Below, in pieces: positions 21,056 through 30,794 of a stretch of 64,000 bases of DNA. The notes under the pieces were generated by a model. It was not told the origin of the DNA. It ran no database searches and worked only from the letters and a program-made list of their open reading frames with translations. The position numbers and the translations under genes are program-made. Source of the stretch: an uncultured Gammaproteobacteria bacterium. GTDB lineage: Bacteria > Pseudomonadota > Gammaproteobacteria > Eutrophobiales > Eutrophobiaceae. Location of the stretch: the NCBI GenBank assembly GCA_958295485.1, contig OY282354.1, positions 2,496,001 through 2,560,000 on the forward strand. Direction: 5' to 3'. Position 1 is the stretch's first letter. Every line of letters begins with the position of its first letter.

Positions 21056-22693
21056 ATGCTGACAGCCCGATGTACCTGCCTTGTCATTTTTGCCGCCGCG
21101 CTCATTCAAACCGCCAACGCCCAGGTTGACGCAGGCAACGCGTCGAACCCGGATGGCGACGCCGAAGCGTCAATCGAGCGATTTCACGGGGACCCCGAGG
21201 AAATTAATGCCGGCCTTGCTGCATTGCAAGAGCAGGATTATGCCTCTGCTTACGAGACGTTTCGGTCACTTGCCATGCAGGGCGACGCCAGCGCGCAATA
21301 CCAGTTAGCCTCACTTTATCATCGGGGGCTGGGCGTCGATATCGACCTTGCCGAAGCTTCGCGCTGGTACGCCCGCGCGGCGGAGCAAGGCTATGCCGAG
21401 GCGCAGTACGGACTGGGCAATATGTACCTGATGGGAGAAGGCGTCGAACAAGATGACGCGTCGGCAGAACGCTGGTATGAAGCAGCGGCGGAGCAAGACC
21501 ACGCCGCCGCAAGACTCAATCTTGTCAAGCTCCGGCAGATCAGCCGGGTTAAACCGGCCTCAGAGTTGGAAAAAGAAGCCGGCGAGGAACCCCCGGATGA
21601 AGTCGCTAACAAGACTGGCGCGCCGGCAGAAGTTGCCGCCAATAAAACCGTTGCAAAGCGTGGATTTTTTAAACGGCTGTTCCGTAAAGACAACCAGGCC
21701 GGCGCCGATGATAGCGCCGCCGTACTGGCTGAAAATGATGATCCGGAAGACGAAATGCCCAGCCGGGACGCGCCGGCCGGGTCAACCCCGCCGCCGGAGG
21801 ACGCGCCGAGCAGGTCAACCCCACCTCCGGGGGACGCGCCGGGCGGATCAACCCCGCCTCCGGGAGACGCGCCGGGCGGGTCAACCCCGCTTCCGGAGGA
21901 CGCGCCGGGCGGATCAACCCCGCCTCCGGGAGACGCGCCGGGCGGGTCAACCCCGCCTGCGGGGGACGCGCCGGAATGTTGTGATCCGGAAGCTGCCGAA
22001 GAAGAAAAGAAGGGATTTTTCTCCCGTATCTTTGGCCGGGACAATAAAGCGGGTAAAGCAAGCCAGACAGTCGCCGCAAACAGGGACAATACGCAGGACA
22101 CAAGCCCCCGGCAAAACGAAGCGGCCCTTGACGCCCTGGAACAATCAGGCGCCGTATCAAATTATGAATTAGGCATGGCCTACGCTTTGGGTGACGGCGT
22201 TGGCGAAGATCACGCAAAGGCCTTTGGGCATTTCGTCAAATCGGCCGAGCAGGATTATGCGCCGGCTCAATACAGGGTTGGCATGGCCTACGCTTTGGGT
22301 GACGGCGTTGACGAAGATCATGCAAGGGCCTTTGAGTATTTCGTCAAATCGGCCGAGCAGGATTATGCGCCGGCTCAATACAGGGTCGGCATGGCCCATG
22401 CCCTCGGAGAAGGAACAGAAAAAGACTTGTCTGAAGCCGTTGAATGGTACAAAAAATCAGCGCTCCAAGGCTACGCCATTGCCCAGAGAAGTTCAGGAAT
22501 GGCATACCTGAACGGCGAGGGGGTGGAACAAAATAAACCCCTGGCCCTGGCATGGTACAGCTTGCTCTCGGATGGTGGCAACCAGATGGACGTCCATCGA
22601 CGGGACACGTTATTGCAAGGGCTGTCGTCTGTTGAAATTCAACAAGCGGAAAAATTAAAGGCGCAATTACAAGAGCAGTTGGACAGCAACTAA
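21056..22693 (+). CDS. Exported Sel1-repeat protein with proline-rich linker
   Basis: 545 residues. A signal peptide (LVIFAAALIQTANA) predicts export. Sel1 repeats, TPR-like helical pairs that bind proteins, occur at about residues 70-155 (AQYQLASLYHRGLGVD, AQYGLGNMYLMGEGVE) and about 370-510 (YELGMAYALGDGV and copies). Between them are two GFFKRLFRKDN/GFFSRIFGRDN segments and a linker of six 11-residue repeats like DAPGGSTPPPG. Two adjacent Sel1 units (22168-22383) are nearly identical in DNA, so recently duplicated. An AGGAAA lies upstream of the ATG. The 3' end overlaps the radA stop by 4 bp. A scaffold or envelope regulatory role is inference. Confidence 0.85.
   Translation: MLTARCTCLVIFAAALIQTANAQVDAGNASNPDGDAEASIERFHGDPEEINAGLAALQEQDYASAYETFRSLAMQGDASAQYQLASLYHRGLGVDIDLAEASRWYARAAEQGYAEAQYGLGNMYLMGEGVEQDDASAERWYEAAAEQDHAAARLNLVKLRQISRVKPASELEKEAGEEPPDEVANKTGAPAEVAANKTVAKRGFFKRLFRKDNQAGADDSAAVLAENDDPEDEMPSRDAPAGSTPPPEDAPSRSTPPPGDAPGGSTPPPGDAPGGSTPLPEDAPGGSTPPPGDAPGGSTPPAGDAPECCDPEAAEEEKKGFFSRIFGRDNKAGKASQTVAANRDNTQDTSPRQNEAALDALEQSGAVSNYELGMAYALGDGVGEDHAKAFGHFVKSAEQDYAPAQYRVGMAYALGDGVDEDHARAFEYFVKSAEQDYAPAQYRVGMAHALGEGTEKDLSEAVEWYKKSALQGYAIAQRSSGMAYLNGEGVEQNKPLALAWYSLLSDGGNQMDVHRRDTLLQGLSSVEIQQAEKLKAQLQEQLDSN
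21767..21964 (+). repeat. Six tandem 33-bp repeats (DAPGGSTPPPG-type linker)
   Basis: Six consecutive 33-bp units encode 11-residue proline-rich repeats within the Sel1 protein, with small changes (DAPAGSTPPPE, DAPSRSTPPPG, DAPGGSTPLPE). A seventh, diverged start (DAPECCDPE) follows. Copy number is likely to vary between strains. Confidence 0.9.
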
Positions 22694-24060
22694 AAGAGCG
22701 CCTTGATAGCTTCGCTCAATTTCCTGACGGCAAATACCTCCAGTTGATTCATCTTTCTTTTCGGGGCGTTGGCGACCGGGATAAGCGCCCTCTTAAAACC
22801 ATGTTTTTTTGCTTCTTTCAATCTTTCCTGGCCTGCCTGCACGGGTCTTATTTCGCCCGCCAGGCCAACCTCGCCGAATACGACTAAATCATCGGCCAAG
22901 GGCCGGTCATAGAAACTCGACAGGATCGCCATCAGGATGGCCATGTCCGCGGCCGTCTCAGTGAGTTTAACGCCGCCGACAACATTGATGTAAATATCCT
23001 GGGCATGGGTAGCGATGCCGGCATGTCTGTGTAAAACAGCCAACAACATGGATAACCGGTTCTGCTCCAGACCTACGGCAACCCGGCGGGGTTGGCTGAT
23101 ATGGGAGTCGTCCGCCAGGGCCTGGACTTCCACCAATAACGGACGGCTCCCCTCCCGCGTAACAAGAATGACGGTGCCCGGCGTCGGCTCCCCATGGCTT
23201 GTCAAGAAGATCGCCGATGGATTATTAATCTCCCGCAGACCTTTATCGGTCATGGCAAACACGCCTAATTCATTTACTGCCCCATAACGGTTTTTGACGG
23301 AACGGATCATCCGGTAACGGCTGTTGCTGTCTCCCTCGAAATACAGCACCGTATCGACCATGTGTTCCAGTACCCGCGGCCCTGCCAAGGCGCCCTCTTT
23401 TGTCACGTGTCCGACTAAAAACACCGTGGTATTGGTCTGTTTGGCGAAGCGCGCCAGTCTTGCCGCGCATTCACGCACCTGGGCTACGGAACCGGGCGCG
23501 GATTGCAGCGCCTCAGAGAAAATCGTCTGGATGGAATCAATCACCAATACCTGCGGCAGGTGTTTATCAATAACGGAAAAGAGGTTTTCCAACTGGTTTT
23601 CAGCCAGGACAAACAGCTTGTCCGATGCTAACCCCAGTCTTGCGGAGCGCAGGCTGACCTGTTCAACGGATTCTTCACCGCTCACGTACAAGGTGTTTAT
23701 GCCGTCATTTTCGGCAAGCGCCGAGAGAATCTGAATCAGCAACGTTGATTTGCCTATCCCGGGGTCTCCGCCTAACAAGACGACAGAGCCGCTGACGAGG
23801 CCACCCCCCAGGGAACGATTGAATTCCGCCGAGCCTGTCGATAAACGGGGTTCCTCCACCGTCCCCACTTCATCCAGCTTGCGAATGACCACCGGCGTGG
23901 AAGCCCGGGGGTGAAATCTCTCGGCGATCGAAGATTTATTATCGACAATCACTTCGGTTAAAGTATTCCAGGCATTGCAATCGCTGCATTGCCCGGTCCA
24001 CTTGGGCGTGACGCCGCCACATTCGCTGCACTGATATTGTGTTTTAACCCGGCTGGCCAC
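22690..24060 (-). CDS. radA: DNA repair protein RadA (Sms)
   Basis: 456 residues from a GTG at 24060, chosen because the product then begins MASRVKTQYQCSECGG as in the family and is normal length; an upstream ATG at 24141 would overlap alr by about 98 bp. Domains: Cys4 zinc finger (CSECGG, CSDCNAW), RecA-like ATPase with Walker A GGDPGIGKST, the RadA motif as KNRYG instead of the usual KNRFG, and a C-terminal Lon-like domain (VGGVKLTETAADMAILMAI). It promotes branch migration in recombination. The start overlaps the end of alr by 17 bp, so it is probably the last gene of the rpsF operon. Confidence 0.93.
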   Translation of the reverse strand: MASRVKTQYQCSECGGVTPKWTGQCSDCNAWNTLTEVIVDNKSSIAERFHPRASTPVVIRKLDEVGTVEEPRLSTGSAEFNRSLGGGLVSGSVVLLGGDPGIGKSTLLIQILSALAENDGINTLYVSGEESVEQVSLRSARLGLASDKLFVLAENQLENLFSVIDKHLPQVLVIDSIQTIFSEALQSAPGSVAQVRECAARLARFAKQTNTTVFLVGHVTKEGALAGPRVLEHMVDTVLYFEGDSNSRYRMIRSVKNRYGAVNELGVFAMTDKGLREINNPSAIFLTSHGEPTPGTVILVTREGSRPLLVEVQALADDSHISQPRRVAVGLEQNRLSMLLAVLHRHAGIATHAQDIYINVVGGVKLTETAADMAILMAILSSFYDRPLADDLVVFGEVGLAGEIRPVQAGQERLKEAKKHGFKRALIPVANAPKRKMNQLEVFAVRKLSEAIKALF

Positions 24061-25132
24061 GTTCAATAAATTCAAGTCGTTTATGCACGCCGCATAATAA
24101 TTCATAGGGAATCGTATCCGCATAGCGCGCAATGACTTCAACGGGCAATTCCTTGCCCCACAGCAACACGGGGTCGCCTATCCGCGCGCCGGGATAGTTG
24201 CGCAGGTCGATGGTGAGCATATCCATGGAGGCTCTCCCGACCAAACTGCATGATCTTCCGTTGACCAGAATGGTCGTGCCTGACCCCGCATGACGCGGGA
24301 AACCATCCCCATAACCTGCCGCGACAATGCCTATGGGCATGTCTTCGGGGCAACTCCAGCTTGCCCCGTAACCTACCGGGTCCCCCTGCTTCAGGTTTTT
24401 AATGGAGATCAGTTCGGATTCCAGCGACATCACGGGGCTAAGACCAAAATCATCCGCGGTATTACCGTCTATGGGTGATACCCCGTACAGCATCAGGCCC
24501 GGTCTTACCCAGTCCAGGTGGCATTCCTTCCAGGCGATAATGCCGGCTGAATTAGCCAGGGATTTTTCGGCCTGAAACCCTTTTGTCACGTTGGAAAACA
24601 GTTCAATCTGCTTTTTCGTCATGGCGCTGTCCGGCTCATTCGCGCTCGCCAAGTGTGAGAGCAGACGGATATTGCCGGCCACGCCTTCATGTTGTTTCAG
24701 CTGCGCCCAGCTGGCGGCAATCTCTGTAGCGGCAAAGCCCAGGCGATGCATGCCGCTGTCCAGCTTCAGCCAGGCGTTAATGGGGGAGGTAATGACCGCA
24801 TCATTCAGCAACGTGAATTGAAATTGGTGATGGATAACCACATCAAGCCGTAATTGTTGAATCGCTGGAATTTCTTCGACGGAATACGGCCCTTCGAGCA
24901 GGAGAATTTTTTTGTCGATGCCCGCTTCTCTTAATTGGCAGGCTTCTTCGAGACAGGCGACGCCGAAGCCGTCTACACCTGTCAAGGCCGCGGCAATCCT
25001 GGCGATGCCATGTCCATAGGCATCCGCTTTAACGATGGCCATGATCTTGCTGTGTGGCGCGAATTGCCTGATCCTTGACAAATTATGACGTAAGGCATCA
25101 AGGTCGATGATGACCTTAGCAGGCCGGGTCAT
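24044..25132 (-). CDS. alr: Alanine racemase
   Basis: 362 residues, full length. PLP enzyme converting L- to D-alanine for peptidoglycan. The PLP lysine is K35 in IVKADAYGHG, and the catalytic tyrosine region is VGYGASW in the C-terminal beta domain. The start overlaps the dnaB stop as ATGA, indicating translational coupling. Confidence 0.96.
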   Translation of the reverse strand: MTRPAKVIIDLDALRHNLSRIRQFAPHSKIMAIVKADAYGHGIARIAAALTGVDGFGVACLEEACQLREAGIDKKILLLEGPYSVEEIPAIQQLRLDVVIHHQFQFTLLNDAVITSPINAWLKLDSGMHRLGFAATEIAASWAQLKQHEGVAGNIRLLSHLASANEPDSAMTKKQIELFSNVTKGFQAEKSLANSAGIIAWKECHLDWVRPGLMLYGVSPIDGNTADDFGLSPVMSLESELISIKNLKQGDPVGYGASWSCPEDMPIGIVAAGYGDGFPRHAGSGTTILVNGRSCSLVGRASMDMLTIDLRNYPGARIGDPVLLWGKELPVEVIARYADTIPYELLCGVHKRLEFIERGQPG

Positions 25133-26523
25133 CCATCCATGCCCAGCATGTACCGATTTTCTTCGATATGGTTCTCAAATCGAGTGTATTGACCCAGAAA
25201 TGCAAGTTTAACAGTCCCTATGGGGCCGTTACGTTGTTTGCCTATAATGATCTCAGCCAAGCCCTTATCGGCGCTGTCTTCATTATAAACCTCATCCCGG
25301 TAGATAAACGCGATAACGTCGGAATCCTGCTCGATGGCCCCGGATTCGCGTAAATCCGACATGACAGGCCGTTTATTCGGTCGCTGTTCCAGGCTCCTGT
25401 TCAACTGTGATAAAGCGACGACCGGCACCTTCAACTCCTTGGCCATGGCTTTCAGGGAGCGGGAGATCTCGGAAATCTCAGTGGCCCGGTTCTCCGAGGT
25501 CCCCGGGATATGCATCAATTGAAGATAATCGATGATAACCAGGTCGAGTTGATATTCCCGGGAAATACGTCGGCACCTTGCCCTCAATTCCGCCGGTGTC
25601 AGGGCCGGCGTATCATCTATGAACAGGTTGGCATCCTTTAAAATTTCAACCGCGGAAGTCAGGCGCGGCCAGTCATCATCATCCAATTTCCCGGTGCGAA
25701 CCTTGTGCTGGTCTATCCTCCCCAAGGACGACATCATACGCATGGCCAGCTGCTCGCCCGGCATTTCCATGCTGAACACGACGGCGGACAATTTTTCCTT
25801 TATCACGGCATGTTCGGCGATATTGATCGCGAAAGCCGTTTTCCCCATGGAGGGCCGCCCGGCGACGATGATCAGGTCGGACTGCTGTAGTCCCGCGGTG
25901 CGCTCATCAAAATCATCAAATCCCGTGGCGACGCCGGTAATGGAGGTTTTCTTCCTGTACAACTCATCGATCCGGTCCAGGGTCACAACCAGGAGGTCTT
26001 TGATATTTTTATAGGTTCGTCTCCCCCGGGTCTCCTGCTCGGCAATTTCAAATACCTTTTGCTCGGCGAGATCCAGGATTTGTTCGCTGCTCTGCGCCCC
26101 CGGGTTAAAAACGGCGTCACTTATTTCCGTTGTGGCGGCAACCAGCTGCCTGAGAACCGACCGTTTTCGCACGATGTCCGCATAGGCGGCGATGTTGCTT
26201 GCGCTGGGGGTATTCTCCGCCAGCGCGGCCAGGCGGGCTAAACCACCCACTTCGTCCAGTTGCTGATGGGACTCCAGCCACTCCGCCACCGTGACCAGGT
26301 CAAACGGCTTTCCTTCTGCGTCCAGGGCGCTGATTGCCTTGAAAACAGTCCGGTGGTCCTGCCGGTAAAAATCATCCGCCTGTACCCGCTCGGCGACTTT
26401 TATCAATGCCTGGTTATCCAGGAAAAGCCCGCCCAATACCGCTTGCTCGGCCTCGATGGAATGAGGCGGGAGCTTCAGGCTTGTTGTTTCCGGGTCAACC
26501 GCCGTATACGCAAATTCCGCCAT
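25129..26523 (-). CDS. dnaB: Replicative DNA helicase
   Basis: 464 residues from the ATG at 26523, giving the start MAEFAYT; a longer ORF from 26559 would overlap rplI and adds nothing family-like. The N-terminal DnaB domain (PHSIEAEQAVLGGLFLD) binds primase. The C-terminal RecA-like motor has Walker A GRPSMGKTAFA and Walker B LVIIDYLQLM. It unwinds the fork as a hexamer. It sits 20 bp after rplI and overlaps alr by 4 bp. No intein is visible. Confidence 0.96.
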   Translation of the reverse strand: MAEFAYTAVDPETTSLKLPPHSIEAEQAVLGGLFLDNQALIKVAERVQADDFYRQDHRTVFKAISALDAEGKPFDLVTVAEWLESHQQLDEVGGLARLAALAENTPSASNIAAYADIVRKRSVLRQLVAATTEISDAVFNPGAQSSEQILDLAEQKVFEIAEQETRGRRTYKNIKDLLVVTLDRIDELYRKKTSITGVATGFDDFDERTAGLQQSDLIIVAGRPSMGKTAFAINIAEHAVIKEKLSAVVFSMEMPGEQLAMRMMSSLGRIDQHKVRTGKLDDDDWPRLTSAVEILKDANLFIDDTPALTPAELRARCRRISREYQLDLVIIDYLQLMHIPGTSENRATEISEISRSLKAMAKELKVPVVALSQLNRSLEQRPNKRPVMSDLRESGAIEQDSDVIAFIYRDEVYNEDSADKGLAEIIIGKQRNGPIGTVKLAFLGQYTRFENHIEENRYMLGMDG

Positions 26524-26542
26524 GACGAGGGCCTGTGTTTCC

Positions 26543-26995
26543 CTAGCCGTCTTCCGCAATGACCATCAGCTTGATTTGGGCATCCACGTCCCCATGCAAA
26601 TGCACGTCGACCTGGTACTCACCCGGCTGCCTGAACGGTCCTTCCGGCAACCTGACTTCGTGTTTGGAGATTTCCACGCCGGCTTCGGTAACGGCGGCTG
26701 CAATATCGCCCGCGCCGACTGAGCCAAACAACTTGTCTTCGGAAGAGGTCTTTCTCGACAAGGTGACTTCCAGGGCATCGAGTTTCCTGGCCCGGGCCTG
26801 CGCCGTGGTCAAGGCATCTGCCTCCGCTTTCTCCAGTTCGGCCTTTTGCGATTCAAATTTTTCCCGGTTTTCAGGGGTCGCCGGCACTGCCTTGCCGCCG
26901 GGGATTAGAAAATTCCTGCCATAGCCGGATTTAACACTGACCTGCTGTCCCGGCTCACCCAGTTTTCTTATTTCTTCAAGTAGTATTACTTCCAT
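26543..26995 (-). CDS. rplI: 50S ribosomal protein L9
   Basis: 150 residues. It begins MEVILLEEIRKLGEPGQQVSVKSGYGRNFLIPGG-like, the classic L9 N-terminal rRNA-binding domain, followed by the long connecting helix and C-terminal domain. Conserved position after rpsF-rpsR. Confidence 0.97.
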   Translation of the reverse strand: MEVILLEEIRKLGEPGQQVSVKSGYGRNFLIPGGKAVPATPENREKFESQKAELEKAEADALTTAQARARKLDALEVTLSRKTSSEDKLFGSVGAGDIAAAVTEAGVEISKHEVRLPEGPFRQPGEYQVDVHLHGDVDAQIKLMVIAEDG

Positions 26996-27031
26996 TTTCC
27001 TGCCTCATAAAGTTGGACGATCATAGCACAA

Positions 27032-27937
27032 TCATACACGCTTATCCGCGCTCTCGGTCGTCTTTCCCAGGCAGGCATTGGTAATGCCGGCGCCGGTTAC
27101 GATCAATAAAATGATACGGGGCGACAAAAAAAACGAGACATACATGATGATCAACCAGATCCTGGAAAACCCCTTGTTATGAATGTACCTGTGTATGCTT
27201 GACAGTCCCTGGTACAAGTAGAGGATCAGGACTATCACCAATACGTCCCTGAGCGCCAATGGCATATTATTTCCTATGAACAGCAAAGCAAATATCCCAA
27301 GCAATGTCGGGAATACCAGGCTTCGGGGCAATTTCAGTGAATAGAACTCGTTCCTGAAACCGCCGGGATTGAACAAAATCGATTGCCACCAGCGCGACAG
27401 CAACACAGTCGTGATCAAACTGATGACGAAACCCGACAAAATGAACGTTGATATCAAAGGCTCGACAGTCTCGCGTATCTGCCCAAACTGTTGCGCCGTA
27501 AGCTCGGACGGCGCATATTCTTTCCAACGGTCAAACCAGGTCAACCACCATTCCCGGATGTAATCAAGGGTCGCGTGTATATAGGTGGCAAAGACGATAC
27601 CCAATACGCCGGCGCCCAGGACTGACAGGCCCTGGGATTGCGTAGCCCTCAACACGCTTGAACAAATTATTACCGGCAACCAGACGAAAATCATGAGCGC
27701 CGCCGGGATAACCGGTTGGGCTTTCGCCATCATTGCAATCAGCGCAAGAAATAACAGGCTTCCCAGGGCAACCTGTAACCCAATGACGGGCCCTTTGCGT
27801 AAAGTGACCAGGCCTATTGGGGCGCCACTGAGAAAATACGATAAAGGCGATACAAAAACAGATAATACGGTTAATACGCTTACCGTTAAAATCGAGTGGA
27901 AGCGACTCCTTAATAAGTAGTTGCCAAGTGCGCGCAT
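27032..27937 (-). CDS. DUF2232 (YybS-like) multi-pass membrane protein
   Basis: 301 residues with about eight hydrophobic segments (for example VLTVLSVFVSPLSYFLSGAP, FILSGFVISLITTVLLSRWW, VLVIVLILYLYQGL). The family is typically found between rpsR and rplI in gammaproteobacteria, as here. Molecular function unknown; the position makes the family call likely. Confidence 0.8.
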   Translation of the reverse strand: MRALGNYLLRSRFHSILTVSVLTVLSVFVSPLSYFLSGAPIGLVTLRKGPVIGLQVALGSLLFLALIAMMAKAQPVIPAALMIFVWLPVIICSSVLRATQSQGLSVLGAGVLGIVFATYIHATLDYIREWWLTWFDRWKEYAPSELTAQQFGQIRETVEPLISTFILSGFVISLITTVLLSRWWQSILFNPGGFRNEFYSLKLPRSLVFPTLLGIFALLFIGNNMPLALRDVLVIVLILYLYQGLSSIHRYIHNKGFSRIWLIIMYVSFFLSPRIILLIVTGAGITNACLGKTTESADKRV

Positions 27938-28034
27938 GAGATTAACCAGCTGTCCAGGGATAAAGCCGCCGATGATATGGGTCTCGCCGGCAAGAAAATA
28001 ATTCGGCTTTCCTCAGGATATGAATGCAGGATTT

Positions 28035-28259
28035 TTAATGTGTATCGTTATAAGGGATCAAAGCTAAATATCTCGCCCGTTTAATCGCTGTAGCCAGCTG
28101 CCGTTGGTATCTCGCTTTCGTGCCGGATATCCTGCTGGGCACAATTTTTCCTGTTTCCGTAATATAGGCTTTCAGCGTATTGATGTCCTTGTAATCAATT
28201 TCCTCAACGCCTTCGGCAGTAAATTTACAAAACCGCTTTCTTCTAAAATATCGCGCCAT
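28035..28259 (-). CDS. rpsR: 30S ribosomal protein S18
   Basis: 74 residues with the S18 core: [27 protein letters not shown] and [25 protein letters not shown]. It follows rpsF by 23 bp and forms the S6-S18 pair on the small-subunit platform. Confidence 0.97.
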   Translation of the reverse strand: MARYFRRKRFCKFTAEGVEEIDYKDINTLKAYITETGKIVPSRISGTKARYQRQLATAIKRARYLALIPYNDTH

Positions 28260-28282
28260 TCACTTCTCCTGAAATTTTCATG

Positions 28283-28681
28283 TTATTCGTCATCACCCGA
28301 AGAATCAGGCTCAACCGCTTTATCGTCGTACTCTCCATCTTCCTGCTTTGACGCCTCCTTGCTTTTCGCCAGGAGTGAAGGCTCCGTAATTGCCTTGTCT
28401 TTCCTGAAAACAAGCTCGCGGATAACGGCATCATTGAATCTGAATGCGTTGTTTAATTGATTTAACGTGGCTTGATCACACTCGATGTTCATCAAAACAT
28501 AGTGCGCTTTTTGTATTTTATTTATCGTATAAGCCAGCTGGCGCCGGCCCCAATCTTCCAGGCGGTGGACGGCGCCGTTGCCAGACTCGATCATGGAACG
28601 GTACCGCTCAATCATGTCAGGAACCTGCTCGCTCTGGTCCGGGTGCACCAGAAACACGATTTCATAATGTCTCATTGTCAT
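28283..28681 (-). CDS. rpsF: 30S ribosomal protein S6
   Basis: 132 residues, starting [20 protein letters not shown], with the S6 fold and motif [21 protein letters not shown]. The acidic C-terminal tail ([12 protein letters not shown]) resembles the glutamylated tail region of other S6 proteins. First gene of the block rpsF-rpsR-DUF2232-rplI-dnaB-alr-radA. Confidence 0.97.
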   Translation of the reverse strand: MTMRHYEIVFLVHPDQSEQVPDMIERYRSMIESGNGAVHRLEDWGRRQLAYTINKIQKAHYVLMNIECDQATLNQLNNAFRFNDAVIRELVFRKDKAITEPSLLAKSKEASKQEDGEYDDKAVEPDSSGDDE

Positions 28682-28863
28682 ATCCCCATGGGTTCAGCCT
28701 CCCGTCAATGCAGTGAGGCAAGGATTTTGGAAGACGTGCAGTTTATTGCAAAGCAATGACGGTTGCAAACGATAATGCGGGAGAGTAGTAGTTTTCGCTA
28801 ACTTCTTTCCTTGCAGGGACAGGGGAACAGTTTGGGTAGCGGGAACCGGCGGCGGGAGAGGAC

Positions 28864-28897
28864 CGGGGTGAGGGCCGGGGTGAGGGCCAGGGTGAGG
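28864..28897. repeat. Short 12-bp GC-rich tandem repeat between operons
   Basis: Three copies of a 12-bp unit of the type CGGGGTGAGGGC lie just after the 3' end of the PfkB kinase. This kind of boilerplate is common in bacterial intergenic DNA. I see no gene in 28682-28910. Confidence 0.7.
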
Positions 28898-28910
28898 AAG
28901 ACAGTTTCTC

Positions 28911-29846
28911 TCAATATAAGGCATAGCCAAAATTTGCCCGAAACAAATCGGAAAACGCCTGTTTGTCGAATTTGTGATTCTGGGTGCCCTGGGACTCGAT
29001 CTTGATTTTCCCCATCAAGGAGGCGATCCTGCCGGTGGTCTCCCAGTCTTTATCATTCATCAATCCATGCAGCAGACCGGCCCGGTAGGCATCGCCGCAA
29101 CCGGTAGGATCAACCATTTGTTCAGCCTTGGCGGCGGGTATGTCGATTCGGCGCCCCCTGGCATGGATGATCGACCCTTTGGCGCCCTGGGTCACGATCA
29201 GCGTATCAACAAGGTCGGTGACCGTGCTGGTGGTCAATCCCGTCTTGCTTTCAACCAATTGCCACTCGTAATCATTAAAAACCAGCCACGTCGCATACTC
29301 GAAGCTTTGCAACAACTCATCCCGGCCAAGCACTGTGACGTTTTGGCCGGGATCAAAAATAAACGGAATGCCCAACTCCGCAAATTGTTGCGCGTGCTGC
29401 AACATGCCCTCCTTGCCGTCCGGGGCAACGATGCCGATACTGATCCCTTCAGCCATCGAGACTTTATTCTGGTGTGAATGAGCTATGGCGCCCAATTGAA
29501 ACGTCGTGACCTGGTTGTCATCCAGGTCGGTCGTGATAAAACATTGGGCAGTGAAAGTGCCATCTATGACTTTGATATAGCGCTGGTCGATGGCATTGTT
29601 TTCAAGCCATTCCCGGTAGGCGGCAAAGTCGTCGCCCACCGTCCCCATGGGCGCGCAATCCGCCCCCAACAATTTCATGTTGTAAGCAATGTTGCCGCCG
29701 CAGCCGCCAAACTCCCGTTTCATGTCAGGCACGACGAAACAAACATTCAGCATATGTATTTTTTCTGGCAGAATATGATTCTTGAAGTAATCCGGAAATA
29801 CCATGATAGTGTCATAGGCAAAAGAGCCGCAGATAAGCGCAGTCAT
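28911..29846 (-). CDS. PfkB-family sugar/nucleoside kinase
   Basis: 311 residues. Features: N-terminal GSFAYDTIM, the glycine motif REFGGCGGNIAYNMKLLGA, and the C-terminal catalytic signature DPTGCGDAYRAGLL with the general-base Asp. It would phosphorylate a sugar, adenosine or a related compound; the substrate is not readable. It diverges from the LOG-family gene across a 58-bp gap, so the two may share a promoter region. Confidence 0.88.
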   Translation of the reverse strand: MTALICGSFAYDTIMVFPDYFKNHILPEKIHMLNVCFVVPDMKREFGGCGGNIAYNMKLLGADCAPMGTVGDDFAAYREWLENNAIDQRYIKVIDGTFTAQCFITTDLDDNQVTTFQLGAIAHSHQNKVSMAEGISIGIVAPDGKEGMLQHAQQFAELGIPFIFDPGQNVTVLGRDELLQSFEYATWLVFNDYEWQLVESKTGLTTSTVTDLVDTLIVTQGAKGSIIHARGRRIDIPAAKAEQMVDPTGCGDAYRAGLLHGLMNDKDWETTGRIASLMGKIKIESQGTQNHKFDKQAFSDLFRANFGYALY

Positions 29847-29904
29847 GGGGTTTGCATCACGCGGTTGGCATGTTCAGGAAAATGAACGGCATATTATACA
29901 GAGA

Positions 29905-30477
29905 ATGAAAAATAACAGGATATGTATATTTGCCGGCTCCAATACCGGCGCCGAACCTGCATACGTCAACGCGGCAAAGGAGCTGGGCGCCGAATTAAGC
30001 AGGCGCGGCATCGGCCTTGTTTACGGCGGCGCCAAAATCGGACTCATGGGCGCGGTCGCGGAGGCGGCGTTGGCCGGGGGCGGCGAGGTGACCGGGGTAG
30101 TTCCGAATTTTTTAGTCGAAAAAGACCTGGCGCATGAGCAGCTATCGAACCTGTATATCGTCAATTCCATGCATGAACGAAAGACCATGATGTCCCAGCT
30201 TGCCGATGGCTTTGTCGCCCTGCCCGGCGGCCTCGGCACCTTCGAAGAGATATTGGAAGCATTGACTTGGGCGCAATTAGGACTGCATGGGAAACCGTGC
30301 GCGCTGCTGAACGTCCACGAGTATTTCGCTCAACTCCTGAACTTCCTGGACCACGCCGTCGAGGAACGCTTCCTGAAATCCGCGCATCGCGACATGTTGA
30401 TAGTCGGAACAACTGCAAAATCCATATTGGACGCGATTGAAGCCTACGAACCCGCATACGGCGACAAGTGGCTGTAG
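29905..30477 (+). CDS. LOG-family nucleotide phosphoribohydrolase (TIGR00730)
   Basis: 190 residues from the ATG at 29905, giving the usual start MKNNRICIFAGSNTG; a longer ORF from 29845 adds no family sequence. Motifs: YGGAKIGLMGAVAEAAL, then HERKTMM and the diagnostic PGGLGTFEEILEALTW. Members cleave cytokinin or AMP-type nucleotides and are often misannotated as lysine decarboxylase. Confidence 0.92.
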   Translation: MKNNRICIFAGSNTGAEPAYVNAAKELGAELSRRGIGLVYGGAKIGLMGAVAEAALAGGGEVTGVVPNFLVEKDLAHEQLSNLYIVNSMHERKTMMSQLADGFVALPGGLGTFEEILEALTWAQLGLHGKPCALLNVHEYFAQLLNFLDHAVEERFLKSAHRDMLIVGTTAKSILDAIEAYEPAYGDKWL

Positions 30478-30553
30478 ATTCCGGTTCGTCGGCCTATCGC
30501 TCAGCGTGTTTCGTCCGGCGCAAACAGACAGCCGGATGAAGTTATCCGGCAGC

Positions 30554-30737
30554 GAGGGCATGTTCTTTTCCTGTCACCCGCAGTTTTGCCTGGGATAAAG
30601 TCAGTAAATCCTGCTGGCCGGGCTCAGCGTCGCTGGTCTCGAAGCCAGGCGCGGAAATCCGCCTCGCCCTCGCATTGGAGCAAAGCGTCCGTCACCGCGT
30701 CGTCGCTTACTCCCGTCAAGTCCAAGTCCCTGGCATC
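30554..30737 (-). pseudogene. Duplicated C-terminal fragment of the Uma2 gene
   Basis: This segment repeats the sequence at 30738-30910, the 3' end of the Uma2 gene, with about 90 percent identity. It includes the region encoding the final residues (ALLQCEGEADFRAWLRDQRR) and its 3' flank. Only the tail is present and no start, so it is a remnant of a tandem duplication or of a lost second copy. Confidence 0.8.
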
Positions 30738-30794
30738 GAGGGCATGTTCCGCAGTTTTGTCTGGGATAAAACCAGTAAATCCCGCTGGCGGGGA

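Noticed and set aside
28694..28930. 78-codon proline/histidine-rich ORF between rpsF and the kinase
   Set aside because: Its HPGPHPGP repeats come from the 12-bp GC-rich intergenic repeat.
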